Shown here: positions 1 to 6,474 of the stretch, piece by piece
Layout: every line of letters starts with the position of its first letter
How positions within the stretch are numbered: the stretch's first letter is position 1
Source: Candidatus Doudnabacteria bacterium
GTDB lineage: Bacteria; Patescibacteriota; Doudnabacteria; UBA920
Assembly (NCBI GenBank): GCA_903913365.1
Contig: CAIWKW010000133.1
Span: 1 to 9,902, forward strand
Reading direction: 5' to 3'
Length of the DNA stretch: 9,902 nucleotides
Position numbers and translations under genes: made by a program
The notes under the pieces: model-generated
The model's input: the letters and a program-made list of their open reading frames with translations, nothing else
Told to the model about the DNA's origin: nothing
The model's database searches: none

Positions 1-1350
1 TACAAAAAAACTTCCTATGGAAAGCGCCAACCAAAAGAAAGGCTGAATAGTACCGGCAAAAGTTCCGTTAAAAAAATTGGCTGAAGTTATGGTTCCTCTG
101 TAACCCACCATTAAATCCCCGGCCAAAGAACGAATAACCGTAACATTAGCGGGCAAAAACTGCGCTTGGACGGTATCAGCCAAAGCCAAAATCGCTTGGG
201 AAATTACCAAGCTAAAATTTACCAATAAAGCGGCTAAAATGAGCTGTACCAACAAATGCCTGTACTGATAACTTTCCACCCGAATTAAGGTAGCCATGGC
301 AATTATTATCAGCGCCGCAATAAAAAAAATGTTGCAAATATTTCTTACCACAATCCAGCCCGGATAAATTACGGCCACAAAAGCATCTTGATACGGATGA
401 ATGGAAAGCATGGCCTGAATCATTGGCGCAATCAACCAGAAAAATATAGCGTAAACCAATTCCTGTAGCAAACCTAAAATAGCGCTAATAATGGTATTAA
501 TTAAACCAATTATAGTTCCGCCAACAGTAGCACCTTGTCCCATTGTCGCGTTTGCGCTTGAAGTAATAGAACCATATCCCGGAATATTGGTAGGCCTTGC
601 CGCCGCATTTGCCAAAGCTTGAGTATCAAAAGCCTGAACAATAATGTCCTTACCTCCGGGAAAAACTATAACAGCATCGGTACCAAGCTTGACTCCTTGA
701 AAAACTGTGAGTGTATATTGTGTGTTGGTTGCTACTATACCAAGACTTTTGAAACTATCACTGGTAAGATTAAAATCGTCACCAAGAGTTATAACTGCTT
801 TGGAAGTATCAGTAGTTGTTGCCGAAACATGCTGGTTACCAGAGCTGGTCGAAATTTTTGCAAAATAACAACTCATAAACTGCGCTGCCGAGCCGATTAT
901 TGCGTTTTGGCTGGCCGAATGGCAAGTAAAAGCACTGCTGTTTTTAGGAACCATTTCGCTAACAACATTGGAGACTGTTAAATTATTTGTTCCTTTTAAA
1001 AACACTTTATCAGTACCAACATCGAAATAATCCGAGGCAGCAGGTTTATCACAAGTCCCGGATGCTTCACATCTGTTCACGCCAACAAAGCTAATCTTTG
1101 GGTGAATCTTAATGGTCCCGTCGGTAAGGCCAATAGCAATATAGTTATCCGGCTGACTCATGTTTCCGTTTACATAAGTATCCAGCTGAAGCTTCAAACT
1201 GTTCAAATCTATTGTTGCGGAAGGATACGTCTGAGCCTTTACTTGAGTTAACTGGCCAAAACATGACAAAAACAGGAATGTAGCTATTATTCCATAAAAG
1301 ATTTTTTTTCTGGGAACCCTAAAAAATATTGATTTTAGTTTCGAGAACAA
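1..1350 (-). CDS. VirB6/TrbL-like polytopic membrane protein of a type IV secretion-like system (3' end outside window)
   Basis: The frame is open from a TAA at about 1380 down to base 1, giving 450 residues before it leaves the window. No ATG is available near the front. TTG at 1350 is the best start because it gives a complete signal peptide: basic stretch KLKSIFFRVPRKK, hydrophobic core at about 17-31, VKA-Q cleavage near residue 39. Residues 40-270 look extracytoplasmic and carry four cysteines (94, 100, 143, 161), enough for two disulfides. Hydrophobic segments follow at about 278-311, 327-355, 366-392 and 433-450+. The stretch IYPGWIVVRNICNIFFIAAL, then LVNFSLVISQAIL, matches my recollection of the VirB6/TrbL-like proteins of CPR type IV secretion or pilus clusters, which form the inner-membrane channel. 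No clear Shine-Dalgarno is seen. The signal peptide and large exported domain before the channel part are unlike classical VirB6. Family assignment is inference from pattern; the membrane topology is fairly secure. Confidence 0.72.
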   Translation of the reverse strand, partial: MFSKLKSIFFRVPRKKIFYGIIATFLFLSCFGQLTQVKAQTYPSATIDLNSLKLQLDTYVNGNMSQPDNYIAIGLTDGTIKIHPKISFVGVNRCEASGTCDKPAASDYFDVGTDKVFLKGTNNLTVSNVVSEMVPKNSSAFTCHSASQNAIIGSAAQFMSCYFAKISTSSGNQHVSATTTDTSKAVITLGDDFNLTSDSFKSLGIVATNTQYTLTVFQGVKLGTDAVIVFPGGKDIIVQAFDTQALANAAARPTNIPGYGSITSSANATMGQGATVGGTIIGLINTIISAILGLLQELVYAIFFWLIAPMIQAMLSIHPYQDAFVAVIYPGWIVVRNICNIFFIAALIIIAMATLIRVESYQYRHLLVQLILAALLVNFSLVISQAILALADTVQAQFLPANVTVIRSLAGDLMVGYRGTITSANFFNGTFAGTIQPFFWLALSIGSFFV

Positions 1351-1476
1351 AGTTTTGGAGATTAACGCTGATATTTTTTAATAAAGCGACTAAAGTCTGA
1401 ATTCTACTGCTAAGGCTTTATAATTAATGAAAATTCCAACCATTTTCTGCCGAAAAACAAATCATTTTCTGTTAAA

Positions 1477-1504
1477 ATTATACCACATAATTTAAAAATC
1501 ACAA
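1477..1504 (-). promoter_or_regulatory. Predicted sigma70-type promoter of the VirB6-like gene
   Basis: On the minus strand, TTGTGA (1504-1499) is followed after 16 bases by a perfect TATAAT (1482-1477). The bases before the -10 read TGTGG, which makes an extended -10 (TGnTATAAT). Transcription would start near 1470, leaving a leader of about 120 nt before the TTG start. The operon promoter at 5667-5695 has the same TGTG-n-TATAAT arrangement, so the two halves of the locus may be expressed at similar strength. Confidence 0.6.
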
Positions 1505-1606
1505 AATTTCTGCCATCCACAGTTGTTTTTTAAGAACAAGGGAACAACTCTTGCCCATACTGCCTTTTGAGGCAACTTTGTATAAGCCCCCGCAAACTGC
1601 CATGCG

Positions 1607-1648
1607 ACCTGATAGCAAAAAATGCGGCCGCATTTTTTGCTATCAGGT
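1607..1648. repeat. Perfect 42-bp palindrome with NotI-like core, paired with 2242-2263
   Basis: The two arms are exact reverse complements with no central spacer; the centre is GCGG|CCGC at 1627/1628. The core AAAATGCGGCCGCATTTT and the left flank CCTGATAG occur again, with the same spacing, in the regulator promoter at 2233-2263. It lies 27 bases beyond the regulator stop and about 100 bases upstream of the -35 of the VirB6-like gene. It could be a second operator for the regulator. Alternatively it could help stop transcription, since the core is flanked by A6 and T6, but a hairpin with no loop and few G-C pairs would be a poor terminator. Confidence 0.85.
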
Positions 1649-1675
1649 TGGTGCTTTAGATTTTCATCCTCTGCG

Positions 1676-2206
1676 TTACAGGCTAAACTTTTTCTTTAAA
1701 TCTTTATCATTATCCATTTCTTCAACTTTTAAAATTCTGATAAAATTTATTAATTTTGTTTCTTGCAAATATTGAATAGCTTCCCTGTTTAGTGCGTACG
1801 GGCTAACGTAAACACTGGCCTGCAATTTTCTAAAATTATTTTTCTTCAGTAGACTTCTTAACAAGTTTCTTTGCGGCTTTGCGTACTCCGGAATGTCAAA
1901 AATTATTATACGCCATTTGCCGTCCCATTTACCCGACTGTGGCAATTTTGCCTTAGCTATTAAAATTTCCAATTCCCCTTTTTTTGTAAGTTTAATAAAT
2001 TTTTGATTATCTTTCTTTTCAACACTTATTAATCCTCGGCTTCTCAAATTATTTACTGTATTCCTGTATGAACTGTAATTATGATTGCCATACAGCATTC
2101 TTCTGCCCCGCTCATATGGCGGAACAAAAATTACCGACAAAACCCCGCCCGCGGCATAGGCGGCAAACAGCAAGGCATTTACCAAAGTTGATTCTTTTTT
2201 TGGCAT
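1676..2206 (-). CDS. PaaX-like winged-helix regulator with C-terminal Cas2-fold domain
   Basis: The protein has 176 residues. Residues 9-29 are hydrophobic; residues about 44-78 look like a winged helix (YRNTVNNLRSRGLISVEKK, then a wing ending IKLTKKGE). From residue 95, WDGKWRIIIFDIPE opens a ferredoxin-like Cas2-type domain, with Asp104 where Cas2 nucleases carry their active-site Asp, followed by LRSLLKKNNFRKLQASVYVSPY and ILKVEEMDNDKDLKKKF. This is the layout of PaaX, a repressor with an N-terminal helix-turn-helix and a Cas2-like core. CPR genomes often carry such genes, sometimes labelled Cas2. No CRISPR array, Cas1 or other cas gene is in the window, so a role in spacer acquisition is unlikely. 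The gene sits alone, between the terminator of the secreted-protein operon and the VirB6-like gene, with its own promoter. The ATG at 2206 is the first start and has no clear Shine-Dalgarno. DNA binding is inferred; the ligand is unknown. Confidence 0.75.
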   Translation of the reverse strand: MPKKESTLVNALLFAAYAAGGVLSVIFVPPYERGRRMLYGNHNYSSYRNTVNNLRSRGLISVEKKDNQKFIKLTKKGELEILIAKAKLPQSGKWDGKWRIIIFDIPEYAKPQRNLLRSLLKKNNFRKLQASVYVSPYALNREAIQYLQETKLINFIRILKVEEMDNDKDLKKKFSL

Positions 2207-2238
2207 ATTATTTCAATTTATTTTTTTATTGCCCTGAT

Positions 2239-2268
2239 AGTATAAAATGCGGCCGCATTTTATGTCAA
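2239..2268 (-). promoter_or_regulatory. Promoter of the PaaX/Cas2-like gene with a palindromic operator in its spacer
   Basis: On the minus strand a consensus TTGACA (2268-2263) and TATACT (2244-2239) are separated by 18 bases. A perfect 22-bp palindrome, ATAAAATGCGGCCGCATTTT plus AT (2242-2263), exactly fills the spacer and touches both hexamers. A dimer bound there would block RNA polymerase, so self-repression is the simplest reading. The related 42-bp palindrome is centred 625 bp away at the other end of the gene. Confidence 0.72.
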
Positions 2269-2285
2269 CATAATTTTTTCACCAC

Positions 2286-2322
2286 AAAAAATCCGTCCCG
2301 ATATTATCGGGACGGATTTTTT
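2286..2322 (-). terminator. Intrinsic terminator of the three-gene secreted-protein operon
   Basis: Two 18-bp arms (2286-2303 and 2305-2322) are exact reverse complements around a single base, so in RNA the top of the stem opens into a short loop. The G-C-rich part is TCCGTCCCG/CGGGACGGA, flanked by A6 on one side and T6 on the other. It begins 20 bases after the stop of the 636-aa gene. The symmetric tails would let it work in both directions, although no plus-strand gene is seen here. It isolates the regulator from upstream transcription. Confidence 0.9.
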
Positions 2323-2342
2323 AATTTTGTTTTTGCTGTTTT

Positions 2343-4253
2343 TTAATTTCCTCTTGGCGAAATTATTACAGATGGGCCGCGAATATCCATTACGGGCTGG
2401 TTGGTGAACGCTCCGGCCACTGTGGGAACCTGCGCATTATAGCTTATTGGAGGCGATACGCTAATGTCCTGGCTGGCAGTGGTAATAGCTTTGCCGGTGG
2501 CATCGTAAACGGTTAATAAATAATTGGTTGTCATTGACGGGATTACCAAATAACTTCCCGAGAGCTGTTGCTTGCCCGAACTTCCGGTAATACCGGCTCC
2601 GGTAATCATCACATAGCTGGCATTTGAAATTTTTGAAGTCAAAACATTCCACTTCAAATAATAGCCGTTGGCTATGCTGCCGGCCGGAGTTGCGTCAAAT
2701 TCGTCAATTCCCTTTTGCAAATTCGCCGCAGCATTACTGTTAATGGTTTGCGCAGTAGCCGCGGCTGTCGCGCTAATGGCCTGATTTAGGGCAATTTTTT
2801 CATTAACAGTGGAAGATTGTCCGGTTATGCCACCAAGCACCAAACTGGAACCGATTTGCGTGGCAATATTGCTAATAGAGGTTAAGAATCCGGGCAAATT
2901 ATTATTGTTGTATTGCGACATGTTGTCGCTCATGGATTTAAATACCGCGTCAATTCCCTGGTTAACCAAAATTGCCGGCGAAGATACCGCTTCACACATA
3001 ACCATGGCCGCTGTGCCTTCCGTGTTGGTACCGGAAGTTAAGTTCGCGGAAAGGCTGCTGCTGTCGGTTTTACTGTTAACACCGGCAACCGTGTAAGGCA
3101 ATTTATTCCAGGCATCCAAAGCAATTTGATAATCGTCCTGGGCTCTCTTTAAATCATTCGGGTTAGCCTTAGAACCGGCATTAACTAAATTATCCCTAAG
3201 AGCCTTACGGTCAGCCAATCTGTCGCTGGCGGCCTTGGTCTGCAAATCTATGGCATTCTGCTGGGCCAAAGTTCCCATACAATTTACCGGAGCCTTATAA
3301 CCGTTACCCTGGCTAATTTGCGTTTGAGCTGTGGAAAGCGATCTGGCCCTGGCTTGATCCACTCCGCTAACATAGGAAGTTTGTAAAAAATACGGGTTGG
3401 CCTGAGCCGAACCCACGGAAGCCATTTTTAAATAATAATTCGGGTCATTGGTGCTTAAAGTTGTCGGATTAAAGCTTAAAGCATTATCCGCGGCAACCAA
3501 AATGCCCGGCTGAATTTGGGTGCGCAAGGTCGGGTTAACCAAAATTGCTCTGGCCATCATTTGGCTTTGGTTGTCCGGAAAATTATCCCGAATATATTGA
3601 TTGTCATATGCCAGCGTGGCCAAAGAATCGGTATAAGCTTTCACATTGGCAACTTTATAATTGTTCACCAATTTGGTAACCAATTGATCGGCCACGGATT
3701 TTGTGGTATTTATTAAAACCGTAATAAGCAAAGCTTTCCAAATATTTTGGCTGGCCACATTATAACGGTTGTGCGCGGTAACCAGTTTGGCCTGATAGGT
3801 TATGGCATCGGCTTTTAGCTGAGACATGAGCTGTTCTTTTATATTGCTGGTGTAAGTATCCGGTGCCACCACAGCATTTAAAGCCACAATTAAACCTCCC
3901 AAGCATGGAGGATTAAGATAAACATTATAGGCGGCAATTTCTTTTTGCAGTTGAAGCGCGTACTTGCTGTCTCCACCAAGAATTCCCGAAAAAGACATAC
4001 CTAGCTGACTGGCGCTGTCAGTGATTTCAAATTGCCTCATGGTGGTACTGCAGCCGGTGTAGGTTTGTTTTATGGGAGTAAATACAACATCAAATGACGT
4101 ATTACCAACCACAGAGCCGGAGTTAACTATAGGGACTCCAAATGCCGACCCTACAGCTGTACTAAGAGTAGCCAATGCCAAGCCCGGCAACAAAAAAATT
4201 TGGCCAACCACTAACCCGATAATAATAAATTGTTTGCTTTTATTGAACCGCAT
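2343..4253 (-). CDS. Secreted 636-aa protein with helical segments and C-terminal Ig-like domain; type IV secretion-like locus
   Basis: Residues 1-29 form a signal peptide (basic RFNKSK, hydrophobic core IIIGLVVGQIFLLPGLA, then ALA). The body is rich in Ala, Asn, Gln, Ser and Thr, with likely long helices at about 95-240 and 330-385 and a moderately hydrophobic helix near 171-183. Four cysteines (68, 117, 325, 420) could form two disulfides outside the membrane. Residues about 530-598 resemble a small Ig-like beta domain: YYLKWNVLTSKISNASYVMI, then a Gly/Ser loop and SYLVIPSMTTNYLLTVYDA, a pattern I associate with CPR surface proteins. The start overlaps the stop of the preceding gene by 14 bases, suggesting translational coupling, and a strong terminator follows. 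It could be a structural or adhesive part of the apparatus, comparable in position and helical nature to VirB5/TrbJ, but I see no diagnostic motif. The gene is sound; the function is unrecognised. Confidence 0.8.
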   Translation of the reverse strand: MRFNKSKQFIIIGLVVGQIFLLPGLALATLSTAVGSAFGVPIVNSGSVVGNTSFDVVFTPIKQTYTGCSTTMRQFEITDSASQLGMSFSGILGGDSKYALQLQKEIAAYNVYLNPPCLGGLIVALNAVVAPDTYTSNIKEQLMSQLKADAITYQAKLVTAHNRYNVASQNIWKALLITVLINTTKSVADQLVTKLVNNYKVANVKAYTDSLATLAYDNQYIRDNFPDNQSQMMARAILVNPTLRTQIQPGILVAADNALSFNPTTLSTNDPNYYLKMASVGSAQANPYFLQTSYVSGVDQARARSLSTAQTQISQGNGYKAPVNCMGTLAQQNAIDLQTKAASDRLADRKALRDNLVNAGSKANPNDLKRAQDDYQIALDAWNKLPYTVAGVNSKTDSSSLSANLTSGTNTEGTAAMVMCEAVSSPAILVNQGIDAVFKSMSDNMSQYNNNNLPGFLTSISNIATQIGSSLVLGGITGQSSTVNEKIALNQAISATAAATAQTINSNAAANLQKGIDEFDATPAGSIANGYYLKWNVLTSKISNASYVMITGAGITGSSGKQQLSGSYLVIPSMTTNYLLTVYDATGKAITTASQDISVSPPISYNAQVPTVAGAFTNQPVMDIRGPSVIISPRGN

Positions 4254-5127
4254 TGTTTGTATTCGCGCTGTTTAAGTTTGTTAATGCGGAAGGGCTTGCC
4301 TGAGTTGCCGCGGCGCTTGAGCCAAAATTATTAATTGTCTCCTGTGATATTGCCGAAGTGCCGTCGGAATTTAAAACCAAATCGGAAAACGGATCTATTG
4401 CTCCGTACTTTTGGGCCATGGCAATATTTTCCGTATCCAAGTCCTGTTGGCTTTTTAAAAATTGCTGCAGGGTATCACCCACCAACCCGGGATTATTATT
4501 GGAATTGGTAAAATTTTGCAGCAACTGAATTGCCGTATTGTACTGAATAATTTTCAGTTTGTGCAGTTTTACCAAACCCGCGGGTACAGGAAGCTTTTGC
4601 AGCGCGTCGCGCACCAAAGTCATTTGTTTGGCTTGAATGTTAATTTGATCTTGGTTGCCGGAATTTAAGGCCGCGGCAATTTCCGTACTCTGGATGGAAT
4701 CATTTTCAATTTTTTGAGAATTGTTAAAATAATCCGTAACCGCTTTAACCGATTCCGGAACTTGATTTACATTAATCGAGTCGAGCGATAGCGTGACATC
4801 CTGAGTGCTTGCTCCGAGTACCTGCCCCAAGTTGACCGGAGAAACCGTACCGTCGTCGCTAATAACGCTGGGTCCTTCGTTGGTGCTGGCACCCAAAACT
4901 TCCGGCTTGGGTAAATCTCCGGCCGGAGTAACGTAAGCATAATAATGCGGTACGTTCGGGTCAACGCTTGCCGCTTCAGCGGACTGATTATTTTTAAAAC
5001 TAAAAAGTTCCGGCTTTTCAAAATAGGAAACTCCCAGCAAGAGAACTACGGCAAAAAATATTATACCCAAATGCCCAAAATTTATTCCGGGCCCCGCTTG
5101 TGCCGATTGTGGATTTGTTTCAATCAT
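4240..5127 (-). CDS. Membrane-anchored 295-aa hypothetical protein of the same operon
   Basis: I do not recognise a family. One hydrophobic segment (about 19-36, HLGIIFFAVVLLLGVSYF) follows a neutral N-terminus, so the protein is probably anchored with its bulk outside. Residues 50-110 are low-complexity and contain the motif VLGAST twice (77-82 and 103-108). The two copies use different codons, so this is not a recent DNA duplication. Residues 125-245 are mostly helical (DALQKLPVPAGLVKLHKLKI, then QQFLKSQQDLDTENIAMAQK), and the last 30 residues are Ser/Ala/Asn-rich. There are no cysteines. It starts 11 bases after the stop of the 137-aa gene and overlaps the next gene by 14 bases, so the three are almost certainly one transcript. 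A periplasmic or stalk component of a secretion apparatus is plausible from context only. Confidence 0.8.
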   Translation of the reverse strand: MIETNPQSAQAGPGINFGHLGIIFFAVVLLLGVSYFEKPELFSFKNNQSAEAASVDPNVPHYYAYVTPAGDLPKPEVLGASTNEGPSVISDDGTVSPVNLGQVLGASTQDVTLSLDSINVNQVPESVKAVTDYFNNSQKIENDSIQSTEIAAALNSGNQDQINIQAKQMTLVRDALQKLPVPAGLVKLHKLKIIQYNTAIQLLQNFTNSNNNPGLVGDTLQQFLKSQQDLDTENIAMAQKYGAIDPFSDLVLNSDGTSAISQETINNFGSSAAATQASPSALTNLNSANTNNAVQ

Positions 5128-5138
5128 ATTTTTATATT

Positions 5139-5552
5139 TTAAAAAGCTCCTGTTCCGGCCAAATAAAATGGACCGGTAGGATCAAAAAATAACGGGTACA
5201 CCGGCAAAGGAGCCGGACAAGGAACGGGAGTTACTCCCCCAATTATCGGCGTACCCGGTGTAATTAAATTATTATAATCGTAAGTTGGAAAAGGAAGTTC
5301 GGGCGGAATAAAAACACCAAAAATCGAAGGCAGACCGTTGGTTTCATCGGAATTAAAAACAATTGTATATGTTGGGCAAACTAAAGAACTGGTTACATTG
5401 GGATTAGGAACCGTTAGCCCCTCAAAACCGCCAAAGGGAACAAACGTTGTGGCTGCCGAAACTAACGGCACTTGGACATAAAATAACACCACCAAGCCGG
5501 TCGCAACAAAAAAACCAACCATGGAAACTCCAGTAAAATGATAGTACCGCAT
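5139..5552 (-). CDS. Small secreted protein (137 aa), Pro- and aromatic-rich, FGG motif
   Basis: The product has a signal peptide (MRYYHFTG, then hydrophobic 11-30, cleavage near VSA-A at 33). The mature part is short and rich in Pro, Phe, Tyr and Gly, with two cysteines (59 and 112) that could pair. PFGGFEGL right after cleavage, then VCP, a central PGTPIIGG and a C-terminal LAGTGAF resemble a small FGG-type secreted protein that I associate with CPR secretion loci; that link is from memory. The ATG at 5552 is preceded by GAAAGG with a 5-base spacing, the only convincing Shine-Dalgarno in this operon, which supports this start over Met11. It is the first gene after the promoter at 5667-5695. 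A pilin-like or secreted structural role is possible but unproven. Confidence 0.75.
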   Translation of the reverse strand: MRYYHFTGVSMVGFFVATGLVVLFYVQVPLVSAATTFVPFGGFEGLTVPNPNVTSSLVCPTYTIVFNSDETNGLPSIFGVFIPPELPFPTYDYNNLITPGTPIIGGVTPVPCPAPLPVYPLFFDPTGPFYLAGTGAF

Positions 5553-5666
5553 ATTTGCCTTTCAAGCGCAAACAAGCCTGAGCCTTACGGCAAAAGCAAA
5601 AACTTTACGCAATTTCGATATGTAATTTTCTTTTTGTTTCAGGTATATTTTTACCTTTATATACTT

Positions 5667-5695
5667 ATTATAGCACACTTTTATTTTTTTTGCAA
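5667..5695 (-). promoter_or_regulatory. Strong predicted promoter of the secreted-protein operon
   Basis: On the minus strand TTGCAA (5695-5690) and a perfect TATAAT (5672-5667) are 17 bases apart, and TGC before the -10 makes an extended -10. An A-rich stretch lies just downstream of the -35. Transcription would begin near 5660, giving a leader of about 108 nt. A short inverted repeat, AGGTA...TACCT (5641-5656), covers the first transcribed bases and could be an operator or a weak 5' hairpin. Confidence 0.72.
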
Positions 5696-5713
5696 GAGCG
5701 GTGACTTTGGGTT

Positions 5714-5744
5714 TACGAAGTACGAATTATTACGAACTTACGAA
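5714..5744. repeat. Four TACGAA direct repeats upstream of the operon promoter
   Basis: TACGAA occurs at 5714, 5721, 5731 and 5739, with start-to-start spacings of 7, 10 and 8 bases. The cluster lies 19-54 bases upstream of the -35 of the minus-strand operon and 89 bases upstream of the DUF192 start. It may be an activator or repressor array, or the remnant of a short-repeat element; the irregular spacing makes either possible. Confidence 0.6.
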
Positions 5745-5775
5745 CAGAGTTTTGCCGGAAAAATACTCAAAATTT

Positions 5776-5825
5776 TTGTAAGGCTTTAACCGATAATATT
5801 ATTAAATCTGGCCTTGTGCTAAAAT
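5776..5825 (+). promoter_or_regulatory. Candidate promoter region of the DUF192 gene
   Basis: Two overlapping possibilities are visible. TTGTAA (5776-5781) and TATTAT (5797-5802) are 15 bases apart and would give a leader of about 24 nt. An extended -10, TGC-TAAAAT (5818-5825), lacks a good -35 and would start transcription almost at the ATG at 5833, giving a leaderless message. The sequence alone does not decide between them. Confidence 0.4.
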
Positions 5826-5832
5826 TAGAGTT

Positions 5833-6366
5833 ATGAAACCAATGGCAAAGAAAATTATTTTTGTGATTAGCATACTGCTAATGTCTGCCGGCTGCAGCCA
5901 AAAAACTTTGGCGCCAATACAGTCCCCTGTACCGGTAAATAGCTACAACCAAAAGCTGCAAATTGGCCAAAAAACTTTGGCAATTGAAGCAGCAAGCACT
6001 CCGGAAAAAATGACACTCGGACTTTCAGGCAGAAACGCAATGGCGGCAGATCAAGGAATGCTGTTTGATTTTAAATCCTTGCCGGACTCTTCTCCGGAAA
6101 AAGACAATGGACAAGGCGTCACGCCGGCTTTCTGGATGAAGGATATGAAATTCAATTTGGATTTGGTTTGGATAAAAAGTGGACACGTTGTTGGAGTTAC
6201 TCCTGATGTCCCAGCTCCAATTGAAAATTTAAAATTGAAAATTGAAAATTCTGACCTCCCTATATACTCTCCCCCGTCGCCGGTGGACTGGGTATTGGAA
6301 GTTAACGCGGGATGGAGCGCATTAAACAAAATAAAAACCGGAGACGAAGTCCGGATAATAAATTAA
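5833..6366 (+). CDS. DUF192-family lipoprotein-like protein
   Basis: This 177-aa protein begins with a basic, hydrophobic leader ending LLMSAGCSQ. Cys21 would be the lipid-modified residue, though Ser at -3 makes the lipobox imperfect. From residue 41 it follows the DUF192 pattern: LQIGQKTLAIEAASTPEKMTLGLSGR, GMLFDF (75-80), FWMKDMKFNLDLVWI (100-114), VVGVTPDVPAP, and the C-terminal signature VLEVNAGWSALNKIKTGDEV (154-173). DUF192 proteins are small beta-rich proteins of unknown biochemical function, often exported. Two places are longer than usual: about 83-96 (PDSSPEKDNGQGVT) and 130-140 (IENLKLKIENS). The second is encoded by three overlapping or adjacent copies of AATTGAAAATT (6219-6250) and looks like an in-frame AT-rich insert. 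Met4 is an alternative start. The gene converges on rsmA, and its stop codon directly abuts the inverted-repeat element at 6367. Confidence 0.88.
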   Translation: MKPMAKKIIFVISILLMSAGCSQKTLAPIQSPVPVNSYNQKLQIGQKTLAIEAASTPEKMTLGLSGRNAMAADQGMLFDFKSLPDSSPEKDNGQGVTPAFWMKDMKFNLDLVWIKSGHVVGVTPDVPAPIENLKLKIENSDLPIYSPPSPVDWVLEVNAGWSALNKIKTGDEVRIIN

Positions 6367-6474
6367 TCTAATTATTCTAATTGACCTAAAGAATGTCTAA
6401 TTCCCAATTTCCAAATTTAGACATTCTGACATTTGAATTTATTTAGAATAATTAGGTCAATTAGAATAATTAGA
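6367..6474. repeat. AT-rich nested inverted-repeat element, copy 1 (MITE-like)
   Basis: Outer 23-bp arms (6367-6389 and 6452-6474) are perfect reverse complements. Inside them is an 11-bp inverted repeat (6390-6400 and 6417-6427, AGAATGTCTAA/TTAGACATTCT). The first 35 bases of the left arm (6368-6402) recur exactly at 7460-7494 in copy 2, and the inner parts also correspond. The element starts right after the DUF192 stop and overlaps the last 18 bases of rsmA, where it supplies the codons for SNYSN and the TGA stop. It has no coding capacity. As RNA it would form a long A-U hairpin between two convergent genes. Confidence 0.88.

Larger units (their letters stand above)
1351..1675. other. Intergenic region of 325 bases with promoter, leader and large palindrome
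   Basis: This gap separates the regulator stop from the VirB6-like start. It holds a perfect 42-bp palindrome (1607-1648), a promoter-like sequence on the minus strand (1477-1504), and a predicted leader of about 120 nt. The leader contains two tiny open frames on the minus strand, 1465-1424 (13 codons plus stop) and 1443-1390 (17 codons plus stop). Neither has a convincing ribosome binding site. I see no other gene here. Confidence 0.7.

Noticed and set aside
619..981. 120-codon open frame on the plus strand
   Set aside because: It lies inside the VirB6-like gene on the other strand and shows no start context or recognisable protein pattern; it is a shadow of that gene.
1607..1648. Intrinsic terminator of the regulator gene
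   Set aside because: The hairpin has no loop and few G-C pairs once a loop is allowed, and no T-run follows the full stem. The shared core with the regulator promoter fits an operator better, though a minor termination role is not excluded.
1676..2206. CRISPR-associated Cas2 belonging to an adaptation module
   Set aside because: There is no repeat-spacer array, no Cas1 and no other cas gene in the window, and the N-terminal winged helix fits a PaaX-like regulator better.
5714..5744. Iterons of a plasmid replication origin
   Set aside because: The repeats are only six bases with irregular spacing, no Rep gene or DnaA-box cluster is seen, and neighbouring genes are chromosomal housekeeping genes.
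6457..6474. Recoded UGA (genetic code 25 or 4)
   Set aside because: The rsmA TGA falls close to the expected end of the protein, and no UGA occurs inside any gene here. With a single UGA stop this is weak evidence, but there is no sign of recoding.
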